Source of the DNA: JAGRGG01 sp965217265
GTDB lineage: Bacteria > Pseudomonadota > Alphaproteobacteria > Geminicoccales > Geminicoccaceae
Assembly: GCA_965217265.1 (NCBI GenBank)
Contig: CBDCHP010000012.1
Coordinates: 1-64,000, forward strand
DNA length: 64,000 bases
Direction: 5' to 3'
A program made the translations under genes and the position numbers. Shown piece after piece: positions 16,896 to 25,521 of the stretch. Every line of letters starts with the position of its first letter. Positions within the stretch are counted from its first letter, which is position 1. The notes below the pieces were generated by a model. It did no database searches. It had not been told where the DNA came from and was given only the letters and a program-made list of their open reading frames with translations.

Positions 16896-18449
16896 ATGTT
16901 CCGCAGCTTGATGATCGCCGCCGTCCTGGCGCTGGCCGCCCCGTCGCTCAACGCCCAGGTGCCGCCCGACGTGCTCGTCGTCGGCCAGATCGCCGAGCCG
17001 AAGTCGCTGGACCCGCACGCCGCGACCGCGACCAACGACTTTCGCATCGCCGTCAACCTCTACGACGGCCTCGTGCGCTACGAGAGCGGCACGCTGGAGG
17101 TCGAGCCGGCCTTGGCCGAGTCGTGGGAGATCAGCGACGACGGCACGGTCTATACCTTCAAGCTGCGCGGGGGCGTCAGCTTCCACGACGGCACGCCCTT
17201 CGACGCCGAGGCCGTCGTCTTCAACTTCGAGCGGATGCTGAACGAGGACCACCCGTTCCACGACACGGGCCCCTTCCCGCTCGCCTTCTTCTTCGGCGCG
17301 GTCGAGAAGGTCGAGGCGCTCGACCCCTTGAGCGTGCGCTTCACCCTGAACGAGCCCTACGCGCCCTTCCTCTCCAACCTCGCCTACCCCACCGGCTTGA
17401 TCGTCTCGCCGGCGGCGGTCGAGGCGCAGGGCAAGGATTTCGGCCGCAACCCGTCCGGCACGGGGCCCTTCAAGTTCGCCCTTTGGGAGAGCAACCGGCA
17501 GGTCGCGCTCGAACAGAACCCCGACTACTGGGACGGGGCACCCGCCTTGCGCGGCGTCGTCTTTCGCCCGATCACCGACGCCAACGCCCGCGTCACCGAG
17601 ATGCTCTCCGGCGGCGTCGACCTCATGGTCGAGGTGCCGCCCGACAACGTCGCGCTGTTCAGGGACGACGCGGGCTTCAAGCTCCACGAGCAGGCCGGGC
17701 CGCATTTGTGGTTCTTGGTCCTGAACACGAAGGAGCCGCCCTTCGACGATGTGCGGATGCGCCGGGCGGTCAACTACGCGATCGACAAGGAGGCGCTGGT
17801 CGAGAACGTCCTGCAGGGCACGGCCACCGTCGCGGCGGGGCCGGTCCCGGCCGCGTTCGCCTGGGCCTATGACCAAGATCTGAAGCCCTACCCGCACGAC
17901 CCCGACAAGGCGCGGGCGCTGATGCGAGAGGCCGGCCACGCCGACGGCGCCAAGGCCACCTTCTACGTCGCCGAAGGGGGCTCTGGCATGCTCGACCCCG
18001 TGCCGATGGGGACCGCGATCCAGGCCGACCTCGCCGAGGTCGGCATCGAGGCCAAGATCGAGACCTACGAGTGGAACGCCTTCCTCGATCGGGTCAATAC
18101 GGGCCTGGAGGGCAAGGCCGGCATGGCCGAGATGGCCTGGATGACCAACGACCCCGACACCCTGCCCTACTTGGCCCTGCGCTCCGAGGCGATGCCCGAG
18201 GAGGGCGGCTTCAACTCCGGCTACTACAGCAACCCCGAAGTCGATCGCCTCCTCGAAGAGGCCCGGCGCAGCACCGACCAGGACGCGCGCGCCGAGCTCT
18301 ACAAGGAAATGCAGCAAATCGTCCACGACGACGCCCCTTGGGCCTTCATCGCCAGTTGGAAGCAAAACGCCGTCACCACCGCGAACGTCGCGAACTTCGA
18401 GCTTGAGCCGAGCTTCTTGCTGATCTTGAAGGACGTGGCGAAGAACTGA
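16896..18449 (+). CDS. peptide/dipeptide ABC transporter substrate-binding protein
   Basis: 517-aa periplasmic binding protein of SBP family 5 (DppA/OppA type). The N-terminal signal peptide MFRSLMIAAVLALAAPSLNA ends in a good LNA signal-peptidase I site, with mature protein from QVPPDVL. Family marks: AEPKSLDPH near the N-terminus, YTFKLRGGVSFHDGTPFDAE, and GTGPFKFALWESNRQVALEQN. A GGGAGAG ribosome site precedes the ATG. The permease and ATPase genes follow immediately, but a palindromic element lies between, beginning with this gene's own TGA. Peptide, opine or nickel uptake are all possible for this family. Confidence 0.9.
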   Translation: MFRSLMIAAVLALAAPSLNAQVPPDVLVVGQIAEPKSLDPHAATATNDFRIAVNLYDGLVRYESGTLEVEPALAESWEISDDGTVYTFKLRGGVSFHDGTPFDAEAVVFNFERMLNEDHPFHDTGPFPLAFFFGAVEKVEALDPLSVRFTLNEPYAPFLSNLAYPTGLIVSPAAVEAQGKDFGRNPSGTGPFKFALWESNRQVALEQNPDYWDGAPALRGVVFRPITDANARVTEMLSGGVDLMVEVPPDNVALFRDDAGFKLHEQAGPHLWFLVLNTKEPPFDDVRMRRAVNYAIDKEALVENVLQGTATVAAGPVPAAFAWAYDQDLKPYPHDPDKARALMREAGHADGAKATFYVAEGGSGMLDPVPMGTAIQADLAEVGIEAKIETYEWNAFLDRVNTGLEGKAGMAEMAWMTNDPDTLPYLALRSEAMPEEGGFNSGYYSNPEVDRLLEEARRSTDQDARAELYKEMQQIVHDDAPWAFIASWKQNAVTTANVANFELEPSFLLILKDVAKN

Positions 18450-18594
18450 ACGCTTCGCGTGCGCTGCCGCGCGGCCTTCTTTTTCTCTTTTTTGCTTTGT
18501 CCGGGGCTGGCCCTCGGCGTTGCGGCCACCCCCCTACGTTAACACTGGCAAAAAAGAAGAGAGAAGAGCCCGCCGCAGGCGACGCGAAGCGTTC
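18447..18594. repeat. intergenic palindromic element, copy 5
   Basis: About 148 bp, (+) orientation, beginning with the TGA stop of the binding-protein gene and ending 26 bp before the permease start. It sits inside what should be one ABC-transporter operon, so its hairpin may attenuate transcription and give more binding protein than permease. Confidence 0.9.
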
Positions 18595-18620
18595 TCTTAC
18601 CCCCAAAGCAATAAGCACCC

Positions 18621-19571
18621 ATGCTCGCCTACACCCTAAAACGCCTCGCCCTCGTCCCGCCGGTGCTGCTCGGCGTCTCGGTGATCGTCTTTCTCGTCAT
18701 CTCCTTGATACCCGGCGACCCGGCGACCGCGATTTTGGGCGCCTACGCCACGCCCGAGAACGTCGAGCGGCTCAACCGCGATCTCGGCCTGGACCAGCCC
18801 TTGCCGGTCCAGTACGCGACGTGGCTCGGCGGCGTCGTGCAAGGCGACCTCGGCACGTCGTACTCGCTCAACCGCCCGGTCCTGGACGAGGTGCTGGAGC
18901 GCTTGTGGCCGACCTTGATCCTGGCGGGCGCCGCCCTCTTCCTCTGCACGGTCTTCGGCCTGTTGGGGGGCGTCGTCGCCGCCGTGCGCCAGTACGGCCT
19001 CGCCGACAAGCTGATCACGCTCGTCGTCTTGGTCGGCATCTCGACGCCGTCCTTCTTCTTGGGGATTCTGTTGATCTTGTGGTTCGCGGTCGGTCTCGAA
19101 TGGTTTCCGACCGGCGGCATGTACGCGCTCTTCGGCGGCGGCGGCCCCGCCGACCTCCTCTGGCACCTGACCCTGCCGGCCACGGCACTCGCCGTCGTCG
19201 CGACCGGCGTCGTCGCGCGGCTCACCCGCGCCAACATGCTGGAGACGCTGCGCCAGGACTACGTTCGCACCGCGCGCGCCAAGGGGCTGCGCGAGGGGGC
19301 CGTGATCGGCCGGCACGCCGGCTTGAACGCGCTCGTCAACGTCGTGCCCATCGTCGGCATCCAGGCCGGCTTCGTGCTCGGCGGCGCCGTCTACATCGAG
19401 AGCGTCTTTCAGTGGCCCGGCATCGGCCGGATGCTGGTGACGGCGATCTCGACCCGCGACATCCTCCTGGTCCAGGGCGGCGTCCTCGTCGTGGCTTTAA
19501 GCTTCGTCTTGGTCAACCTCGCGACCGACCTGCTCCAGGTCGCCCTCGACCCACGGCTGCGGCGCGGCTGA
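18621..19571 (+). CDS. peptide ABC transporter permease, DppB type
   Basis: 316-aa inner-membrane permease. It has the DppB/OppB N-terminal pattern MLAYTLKRLALVPPVLLGVSV and VISLIPGDPATAILG, six TM segments, and the coupling EAA-loop region DYVRTARAKGLREGAVIGRH followed by N-ALVNVVPIVG. The final TM region contains the typical ESVFQWPGIGRM. ATG at 18621; the TGA overlaps the next ATG by one base (TGATG), so translation of the fused permease-ATPase is coupled. Confidence 0.92.
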   Translation: MLAYTLKRLALVPPVLLGVSVIVFLVISLIPGDPATAILGAYATPENVERLNRDLGLDQPLPVQYATWLGGVVQGDLGTSYSLNRPVLDEVLERLWPTLILAGAALFLCTVFGLLGGVVAAVRQYGLADKLITLVVLVGISTPSFFLGILLILWFAVGLEWFPTGGMYALFGGGGPADLLWHLTLPATALAVVATGVVARLTRANMLETLRQDYVRTARAKGLREGAVIGRHAGLNALVNVVPIVGIQAGFVLGGAVYIESVFQWPGIGRMLVTAISTRDILLVQGGVLVVALSFVLVNLATDLLQVALDPRLRRG

Positions 19572-21535
19572 TGGCGACGGCCGAGACCGTCTCGGATACC
19601 GACGCCGAGGAGCCCCCCCGCCGAGCACCCTCGTCCTTGCGCCTCTTGCTGCGCGACCCGCTCGCGGCGGCAGGGCTCGTCATCGTCGTCGCGATCGTCC
19701 TGATCGCCGTCCTCGCCCCCGTCTTGCCGCTCGCCGACCCGAACCTCACGGCGCCGGCCGAGCGGCTGCAACCGCCCTTGAGCGCGGGTGCGATCTTAGG
19801 CACCGACGGGCTCGGCCGCGACGTGCTCGCCCGCCTCGTCTGGGGTGCCAGGGTCAGCCTCGCCGTCGGCGTCGCCGCGACCCTGATCGCCGCCTTCGTC
19901 GGCGGCCTGATCGGCCTCGTCGCGGCCTACGCCGGCCGGATCGTCGATCAGGTCTTGATGCGCGGCATCGACATGCTGATGGCCTTTCCCTACCTCCTCT
20001 TGGCACTCGCCATCGTCGCGGCGCTGGGGCCGGGCCTGATGAACGCGCTCATCGCCATCGCGGTCGTCAACGTCCCCTTCTTCGCCCGCGCCGTGCGCGG
20101 CGCCACGCTCGGGCTCGTCGGCCGCGAGTTCGTCGAGGCGGCGCGGCTCGTGGGCTTCTCCGACCTGCGCATCCTCATGTCCGAACTCCTGCCCAACGTG
20201 CTGCCGGTCGTCGTCATCACCATGTCGACCACGGTCGGCTGGATGATCCTGGAGACGGCCGGGCTCTCCTTCCTCGGCCTCGGCGCCCAGCCGCCGCAGG
20301 CCGACCTCGGCTCGATGCTCGGCGACGGCCGCAACCTGATCCTCACCGCCCCCCACGTCGCCGTCGCGCCGGGCGTCCTGATCCTCGTCCTCGTCGTCGG
20401 CATCAACCTGCTTGGCGACGGCATCCGCGACACGCTCGACCCACGCCTGCGCTCGGGCGCCCTCGCGCGGCCCGTCGCCCGCACCGCCGCCGCACCCGAA
20501 GCCGAGCGCACGGCCGGCCTGCCGCCGCCAGCCGAGCCGCCGCCGCTCCTCGACGTCGCCGGCCTCAAGACGCACTTCCACGTCGACCGCGAGACCTACC
20601 GCGCCGTCGACGGGCTCGATCTTCGCCTGGAGGCCGGCGAAACCTTGGGCATCGTCGGCGAGAGCGGCTCGGGCAAGTCGGTCGCCGCCATGTCGATCCT
20701 GGGCCTCGTCCCGACCCCGCCGGGCAAGACCGTCGCCGGCGGCGTCCGCCTCGACGGCCGAGACCTCCTCGACCTTCCCCTGCACGACCTCCAGGACGTG
20801 CGCGGCGCCCGCGTCGCCTACATCTTCCAGGACCCGCTCACCAGCTTGAATCCCCTGATGCGGGTCGGCGACCAAGTGGCGGAGACGCTGCGACGCCACC
20901 GGGGCCTCGACGGGGCGAAGGCGCGGGCCGAGGCCGAAACCCTCCTCGATCGGGTCGGCCTCCCCGACCCCGCCGCGAAGGCCGGGGCCTACCCGCACGA
21001 ACTCTCCGGCGGCCAGCGCCAGCGGGTGGTGATCGCGATGGCGCTCGCCAACGACCCCGAGATCGTCGTCGCCGACGAGCCGACGACGGCGCTCGACGTC
21101 ACGACGCAGGCCCGCATCCTCGACCTGCTGCGCCGCCTGCAACGCGAGACCGGCACGGCGCTCGTCCTCATCACCCACGACCTCGGCGTCGTGCGCGAGG
21201 TCTGCGGCCGCGTCCTCGTCATGTACGCCGGCCGCGTCGTCGAGGCGGGGCCGGTGGCGGCGGTGTTCGACGACCCGCGCCACCCCTACACCGAGGCCCT
21301 GCTCGCCTGCATCCCGCGTTTGGGCCAGCCCGAGCGCGCGCTCGACGCGATCCCGGGCCTGCCGCCGCCGGTCAACCGCCCGCCCCCCGGCTGCGCCTTC
21401 GCCCCGCGCTGCCGGCACCGGCGCGACGCCTGCGAGGTCCCGCCGATCGACCTCGTCCCGGTCGGCCCGGCCGGCCCAGTCGGCGAAGGGCGCCGCTCGC
21501 GCTGCATCCGCACGGGCGAGCTCTACGGTGGCTGA
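19571..21535 (+). CDS. fused peptide ABC transporter permease and ATPase (DppC-DppD)
   Basis: 654-aa single ORF joining two proteins that are usually separate. Residues about 20-300 are a DppC-type permease: LGTDGLGRDVLARLVWGARVS, then the EAA-loop REFVEAARLVGFSDLRILMS and FLGLGAQPPQADLGSML. A Pro/Ala-rich linker (about 300-325) leads to a DppD-type ATPase with Walker A GESGSGKS (about 363), signature LSGGQRQR (about 478), Walker B VVADEPTTALD and a C-terminal oligopeptide-transporter Cys cluster (GCAFAPRCRHRRDAC), an iron-sulfur-like motif typical of DppD/OppD. No frameshift or stop separates the halves. Such fusions are known in proteobacteria. Confidence 0.92.
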   Translation: MATAETVSDTDAEEPPRRAPSSLRLLLRDPLAAAGLVIVVAIVLIAVLAPVLPLADPNLTAPAERLQPPLSAGAILGTDGLGRDVLARLVWGARVSLAVGVAATLIAAFVGGLIGLVAAYAGRIVDQVLMRGIDMLMAFPYLLLALAIVAALGPGLMNALIAIAVVNVPFFARAVRGATLGLVGREFVEAARLVGFSDLRILMSELLPNVLPVVVITMSTTVGWMILETAGLSFLGLGAQPPQADLGSMLGDGRNLILTAPHVAVAPGVLILVLVVGINLLGDGIRDTLDPRLRSGALARPVARTAAAPEAERTAGLPPPAEPPPLLDVAGLKTHFHVDRETYRAVDGLDLRLEAGETLGIVGESGSGKSVAAMSILGLVPTPPGKTVAGGVRLDGRDLLDLPLHDLQDVRGARVAYIFQDPLTSLNPLMRVGDQVAETLRRHRGLDGAKARAEAETLLDRVGLPDPAAKAGAYPHELSGGQRQRVVIAMALANDPEIVVADEPTTALDVTTQARILDLLRRLQRETGTALVLITHDLGVVREVCGRVLVMYAGRVVEAGPVAAVFDDPRHPYTEALLACIPRLGQPERALDAIPGLPPPVNRPPPGCAFAPRCRHRRDACEVPPIDLVPVGPAGPVGEGRRSRCIRTGELYGG

Positions 21536-22316
21536 CCCCCTCCTGCGCGCCCGCGGCCTTGAGCGCGACTTCGACGGCGGCCGGACGTGGTACGGCGCGA
21601 AGCTGCCCGCCTTTCGCGCCGTCGACGGGGTCGACCTCGACGTGGCGCCGGGCGAGTGCCTAGGGATCGTCGGCGAGAGCGGCTGCGGCAAGTCGACCTT
21701 GGCCCGGATGCTGGTCGGCCTCCTGCCGCCGTCCGCCGGCACGATCACCCTCGACGGCCGCCCGGTCGGCGCCTTGAAGGGCGAAGCACGGCGGCGCTTC
21801 CACCGCACGGTGCAGCTCGTCTTCCAGGACCCCCTAAGCTCGCTCAACCCGCGCAAGACCGTGCGCCAGACCCTGAGCGGCCCGCTCGAAGCCCTGAGTG
21901 GCCTGGACAGACCCGCGCGTCTGGAGCGGGTGCGGGACCTGATGCGGCAGGTGGGCCTGCGCCCCGAGTTCATCGACCGCTACCCGCACGCCTTCTCCGG
22001 CGGGCAGGCGCAGCGGATCGGCATCGCCCGGGCGCTCGCGGTCGAGCCCGCCCTCATCGTCCTCGACGAGCCCGTCTCCGCCCTCGACGTCTCGGTGCAG
22101 GCGCAGGTGCTCAAGCTCCTGCGTGACCTGCAAAGTCGCCTCGGCCTCGCCTACGTCTTCATCAGCCACGACCTCGCCGTGGTCGAGGCGCTGGCCGATC
22201 GCGTCGTGGTCATGCACCGCGGCAGGGTCGTCGAGGCGGGGCCGAGAGAGCGGGTCTTCGAGGCGCCGGAACACGCCTACACCCGCGAACTGCTCGCCGC
22301 CGTGCCGGGGCGGTGA
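21528..22316 (+). CDS. peptide ABC transporter ATPase, DppF type
   Basis: 262-aa ATP-binding protein. Walker A GESGCGKS, Q-loop QLVFQDPLSSLNPRKTV, signature FSGGQAQRIGIARAL, Walker B LIVLDEPVSALDVS and H-loop YVFISHDLAVV are all intact. The GTG start at 21528 overlaps the end of the fused permease-ATPase by 8 bp. It is shorter than full-length DppF because it ends soon after the ABC domain and lacks the C-terminal Cys-rich extension; the other ATPase half in the fusion keeps it. The TGA is the first codon of palindromic copy 6. Confidence 0.9.
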   Translation: MADPLLRARGLERDFDGGRTWYGAKLPAFRAVDGVDLDVAPGECLGIVGESGCGKSTLARMLVGLLPPSAGTITLDGRPVGALKGEARRRFHRTVQLVFQDPLSSLNPRKTVRQTLSGPLEALSGLDRPARLERVRDLMRQVGLRPEFIDRYPHAFSGGQAQRIGIARALAVEPALIVLDEPVSALDVSVQAQVLKLLRDLQSRLGLAYVFISHDLAVVEALADRVVVMHRGRVVEAGPRERVFEAPEHAYTRELLAAVPGR

Positions 22317-22465
22317 ACGCTCGCGCGTGCGCTCGCCGCGCGGGCTTTTTTCTCCTCTTTTTGCTTTTATCCGAGGCTTGCCCTCGGCGCCGCGGCCAGC
22401 CACTTCCGTTAACACTGGCAAAAAAGAGAAAAAGAAAGCCCCGCGCAGCGGACGCGAAGCGTTCA
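22314..22465. repeat. intergenic palindromic element, copy 6
   Basis: About 152 bp, (+) orientation, starting with the dppF-type TGA (TGAACGCTCGCGCGTGCGC) and ending GCGGACGCGAAGCGTTCA. Core CCTCGGCGCCGCGGCCAGCC then GTTAACACTGG. Predicted terminator between the transporter operon and cydA. Confidence 0.9.
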
Positions 22466-22626
22466 ACCGTGCTCTAATAGGGCACGTTCTTTCGCAGCAG
22501 CTTCGTGTGTAACCTAGTCGCAGGCGCCTTTTGCTGCGTTGCGAAACACCGATTGCCGCCTACCTCAACGATCGGCGGACGTTCTTAAAACGCCTCTCGA
22601 AGTCCAAAGAAGCGCGAGTCACGACG

Positions 22627-24042
22627 ATGCTCGATGGTGTTGATCCGGTCCTCTTGGCGCGCATCCAGTTCGCCTTCACCGTCTCGTTCCACATCGTCTT
22701 TCCGGCGATCTCGATCGGCTTGGCGAGCTACCTCGCCGTCCTGCGCGGGCTCTACTTGTGGTACGACGACGAGGAATATGATCGGCTGTTCAAGTACTGG
22801 ATCAAGCCGTTCGCCATCGTGTTCGGCATGGGCGTCGTCTCGGGCCTCGTCATGTCCTACCAGTTCGGCACCAACTGGTCCGTCTTTTCCGAGAAGACCG
22901 GCCCCGTCTTGGGCCCGGTGATGGCCTACGAGGTCTTGACCGCCTTCTTCCTCGAAGCCGGTTTTCTAGGCATCATGCTGTTCGGCGCCGACCGGGTCGG
23001 CCGCAAGCTGCACTTCTTCGCCACTTGCATGGTGGCGTTCGGCACGGCGCTCTCGGCCTCTTGGATCCTCGCGGTCAACTCCTGGATGCACACGCCCGCC
23101 GGCTACAGCGTCACCCCTGAGGGCGTCTTCATGCCCGAGGACTGGTGGGCGATCGTCTTCAACCCGTCCTTCCCCTACCGCTTCGCCCATATGCTCCTGG
23201 CCGCCTACTTGGCCACCGCCTTCATCGTCGGGGCGACGGGGGCCTACCACCTCCTCAAGGGCCACCGCACCCCCGCCGTCAAGCGCATGGTGTCGATGGC
23301 GATGTGGATGGCGGCGATCGTGGCGCCGGTCCAGATCGTCGCCGGCGACCTGCACGGGCTCAACACGCTCGAACACCAGCCGGCCAAGGTCGCGGCGATG
23401 GAGGGCCACTTCGAGACCGAGCGCGGCGCGCCCCTCTTGCTGTTCGGCATCCCCGACATGGAGGCCGGCGAGACCCATTACAAAGTCGGCATCCCCTACC
23501 TCGGCTCCTTGATCCTGACCCACTCGCTCGACGGCGAGCTCAAGGGCTTGAACGACTTTCCCGCCGACGAGCGGCCCAACGCCGAGATCATCTTTTGGAC
23601 CTTCCGCCTCATGGTCGCGATCGGCATGGCGATGGCTGCAATCGGCGTGGCCAGCCTCTATCTGCGCTGGAAGGGGCAACTCTTCGATCATCCCTGGTTC
23701 CTGCGCGCGCTCTTCTTGCTGGGGCCATCCGGCATCCTCGCCATCCTGTTCGGCTGGATCACGACCGAGGTCGGGCGGCAGCCCTTCGTCGTCTACGGTT
23801 TGATGCGCACGGCGGACGCGGCCTCGCCGATCGGGGCGCCGGGCGTCGCCGGCTCGCTCGCCGCCTTCGTCGTCGTCTACTTCCTCGTCTTCGGCGCCGG
23901 CGTCTTCTACCTGATCCGGATGCTGGGCCGGGCGCCGGCCAAGGCCGAGAGCGGCCGCGCGTCCGACACGCCGACCCGGTCCGCCGGCGTCACGCCGGCG
24001 CCCGAGGAGGACCCCGACGCCACCCTCAACCCGGCGGAGTAG
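22627..24042 (+). CDS. cydA: cytochrome bd-type ubiquinol oxidase subunit I (CioA/CydA)
   Basis: 471-aa haem-carrying subunit of a bd-type quinol oxidase in the inner membrane. It opens LDGVDPVLLARIQFAFTVSFH, with the haem b595 His in SFHIVFP. The quinol site region GDLHGLNTLEHQPAKVAAMEG contains the conserved HQPAK-AA-EG block. The Q-loop is short, and with VYGLMRTADAASP this matches the cyanide-insensitive oxidase (CIO) type rather than the long-loop E. coli CydA. The ATG at 22627 is chosen because it starts the conserved protein; upstream in-frame codons lack similarity. The tail is charged and Pro-rich. cydB follows after 6 bp. Confidence 0.94.
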   Translation: MLDGVDPVLLARIQFAFTVSFHIVFPAISIGLASYLAVLRGLYLWYDDEEYDRLFKYWIKPFAIVFGMGVVSGLVMSYQFGTNWSVFSEKTGPVLGPVMAYEVLTAFFLEAGFLGIMLFGADRVGRKLHFFATCMVAFGTALSASWILAVNSWMHTPAGYSVTPEGVFMPEDWWAIVFNPSFPYRFAHMLLAAYLATAFIVGATGAYHLLKGHRTPAVKRMVSMAMWMAAIVAPVQIVAGDLHGLNTLEHQPAKVAAMEGHFETERGAPLLLFGIPDMEAGETHYKVGIPYLGSLILTHSLDGELKGLNDFPADERPNAEIIFWTFRLMVAIGMAMAAIGVASLYLRWKGQLFDHPWFLRALFLLGPSGILAILFGWITTEVGRQPFVVYGLMRTADAASPIGAPGVAGSLAAFVVVYFLVFGAGVFYLIRMLGRAPAKAESGRASDTPTRSAGVTPAPEEDPDATLNPAE

Positions 24043-24048
24043 GCGAAG

Positions 24049-25059
24049 ATGGAGAACCTCGACCTTCCCCTCGTCTGGGCCTGCCTGATCGCGTTCGCGA
24101 TCCTGGCCTACATCGTCCTCGACGGCTTCGACCTCGGCATCGGCATGCTGTTCGCGGTCGAGCCGGACGAGCACGACCGCACGCTGATGATGAACACGAT
24201 CGCCCCGGTCTGGGACGGCAACCAGACCTGGCTGATCTTGGGCGGCGGCGGCCTGTTCGCCACCTTCCCGACCGCGTACGCCATCCTCATGCCGGCCTTC
24301 TACGCCCCGCTCCTCTTGATGCTGCTCGGGCTCATCTTCCGCGGCGTCGCCTTCGAGTTCCGCTTTCGCACGCACCGCTGGCGCCGTTTTTGGGACTGGG
24401 GCTTCTTCTTGGGCTCGATCTCGGCGTCGTTCGGCCAGGGCGTCGTGCTCGGCACCTACATGCAGGGCATCACCGTCGAGAACGACCTCTACGCCGGCGG
24501 CTGGTTCGACTGGCTCACCCCCTTCAGCCTGTTCTGCGGCGTCGCCGTCATGACCGGCTACACCCTGCTCGGCGCCGCCTTCGTCGTCATGAAGACGACG
24601 GGCGAGATGACCGAGCGGCTGCGCCGGCTCCTGATCCCCCTGGGTGCTGCCACAATCGCCTGCTGCGGCGTCGTTTCCTTGTGGACGCCCTTCATCTCGG
24701 ACGCGATCTACCAGCGCTGGTTCTCCTGGCCGAACATCGCCTACTTCGCGCCGGTGCCGCTCCTCGTCGCCGTGCTCTCGGTCGTCTTCGTCAACGGCGT
24801 GCGGCGCGCCACCAGCGACTACCTGCCGTTCTTCGCCGCTCTGGGCCTGTTCATCGTCTCCTTCGTCGGCCTCGGCATCAGCACCTTTCCCGACATCGTG
24901 CCGGGCGACCTCACCATCTGGGACGCGGCCGCGCCCGACAAGAGCCTCCTCTTCGTCCTGGTCGGCGCCGTCTTCTTGATCCCGATGATCCTCGCCTACA
25001 ATTTCCACGCCTACTGGGTCTTTCGCGGCAAGGTCGACCCGAACGCGGCCTACCACTGA
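24049..25059 (+). CDS. cydB: cytochrome bd-type ubiquinol oxidase subunit II
   Basis: 336-aa second subunit. It opens with the conserved LPLVWACLIAFAILAYIVLDG and continues FDLGIGMLF, then MNTIAPVWDGNQTWLILGGG and the FRGVAFEFRFR loop. Multiple hydrophobic segments follow, ending in NFHAYWVFRGKV. It pairs with CydA to form the quinol oxidase. The stop overlaps the ATG of a small third gene (TGATG). Confidence 0.95.
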   Translation: MENLDLPLVWACLIAFAILAYIVLDGFDLGIGMLFAVEPDEHDRTLMMNTIAPVWDGNQTWLILGGGGLFATFPTAYAILMPAFYAPLLLMLLGLIFRGVAFEFRFRTHRWRRFWDWGFFLGSISASFGQGVVLGTYMQGITVENDLYAGGWFDWLTPFSLFCGVAVMTGYTLLGAAFVVMKTTGEMTERLRRLLIPLGAATIACCGVVSLWTPFISDAIYQRWFSWPNIAYFAPVPLLVAVLSVVFVNGVRRATSDYLPFFAALGLFIVSFVGLGISTFPDIVPGDLTIWDAAAPDKSLLFVLVGAVFLIPMILAYNFHAYWVFRGKVDPNAAYH

Positions 25060-25229
25060 TGCCGGGGCAGAACGCGCTTCACGAGCAGGATACGCTTCAC
25101 GGTCGAGACACGCCCCCCGAGCGCCCCTTGTGGCAGAAGCTCGGCTGGTTCGCCGCCCTCTACGCCGCCGGGATCGTCACCATCACCGCGATCGCCTACG
25201 CGATCCGCTGGGGCATGGGCATGGGCTGA
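25059..25229 (+). CDS. DUF2474 family small membrane protein of the bd oxidase
   Basis: 56-aa protein overlapping the cydB stop (ACTGATGCC). The C-terminal half is one TM helix, LWQKLGWFAALYAAGIVTITAIAYAIR in total, recognised as the W-kLgWf--ly-aGv pattern of DUF2474, which commonly follows CIO-type cydAB. It probably plays the stabilising role that CydX has in E. coli. The N-terminal 24 residues are polar and variable. The short length and overlap make it easy to miss. Confidence 0.8.
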   Translation: MPGQNALHEQDTLHGRDTPPERPLWQKLGWFAALYAAGIVTITAIAYAIRWGMGMG

Positions 25230-25521
25230 ACGGCCGTGGCCGCAGGGGTGTGCTTGCTGCTCTTGCCTTCCGCCGTCATCGAACCGCCTCGGGCGACGGC
25301 CATGCCTCGCCCGTGCCCGGTGTGCCATCGCCGGACATGGTGCGGCTTTCTTGCCGCAGCGAGAAAAACCCTAGCGCGACCTTGGAATAATCCGTCTTCG
25401 CCAAGCCGTCTGCCGCGCCGGTGCTGTGTGAGGCGCCGAGTTCGCCCAAACGGTTATAGACCGCCGCGGCCGCTTCGGTATCGTCCTTCCACCTGTTAAG
25501 TTATTTGGGAGGAGATGAGGC
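25230..25521. other. intergenic region before the beta-helix protein
   Basis: 292 bp between the bd-oxidase operon and the first DUF4114 protein. I see no gene with family resemblance. The end carries a clear ribosome site, GGGAGGAG at about 25508-25515, for the GTG at 25522. No copy of the palindromic element is present here. Confidence 0.5.

Noticed and set aside
22966..25056. Long minus-strand frame opposite cydAB
   Set aside because: Low-complexity Asp/Glu/Gly/Val translation, antisense to well-conserved genes.
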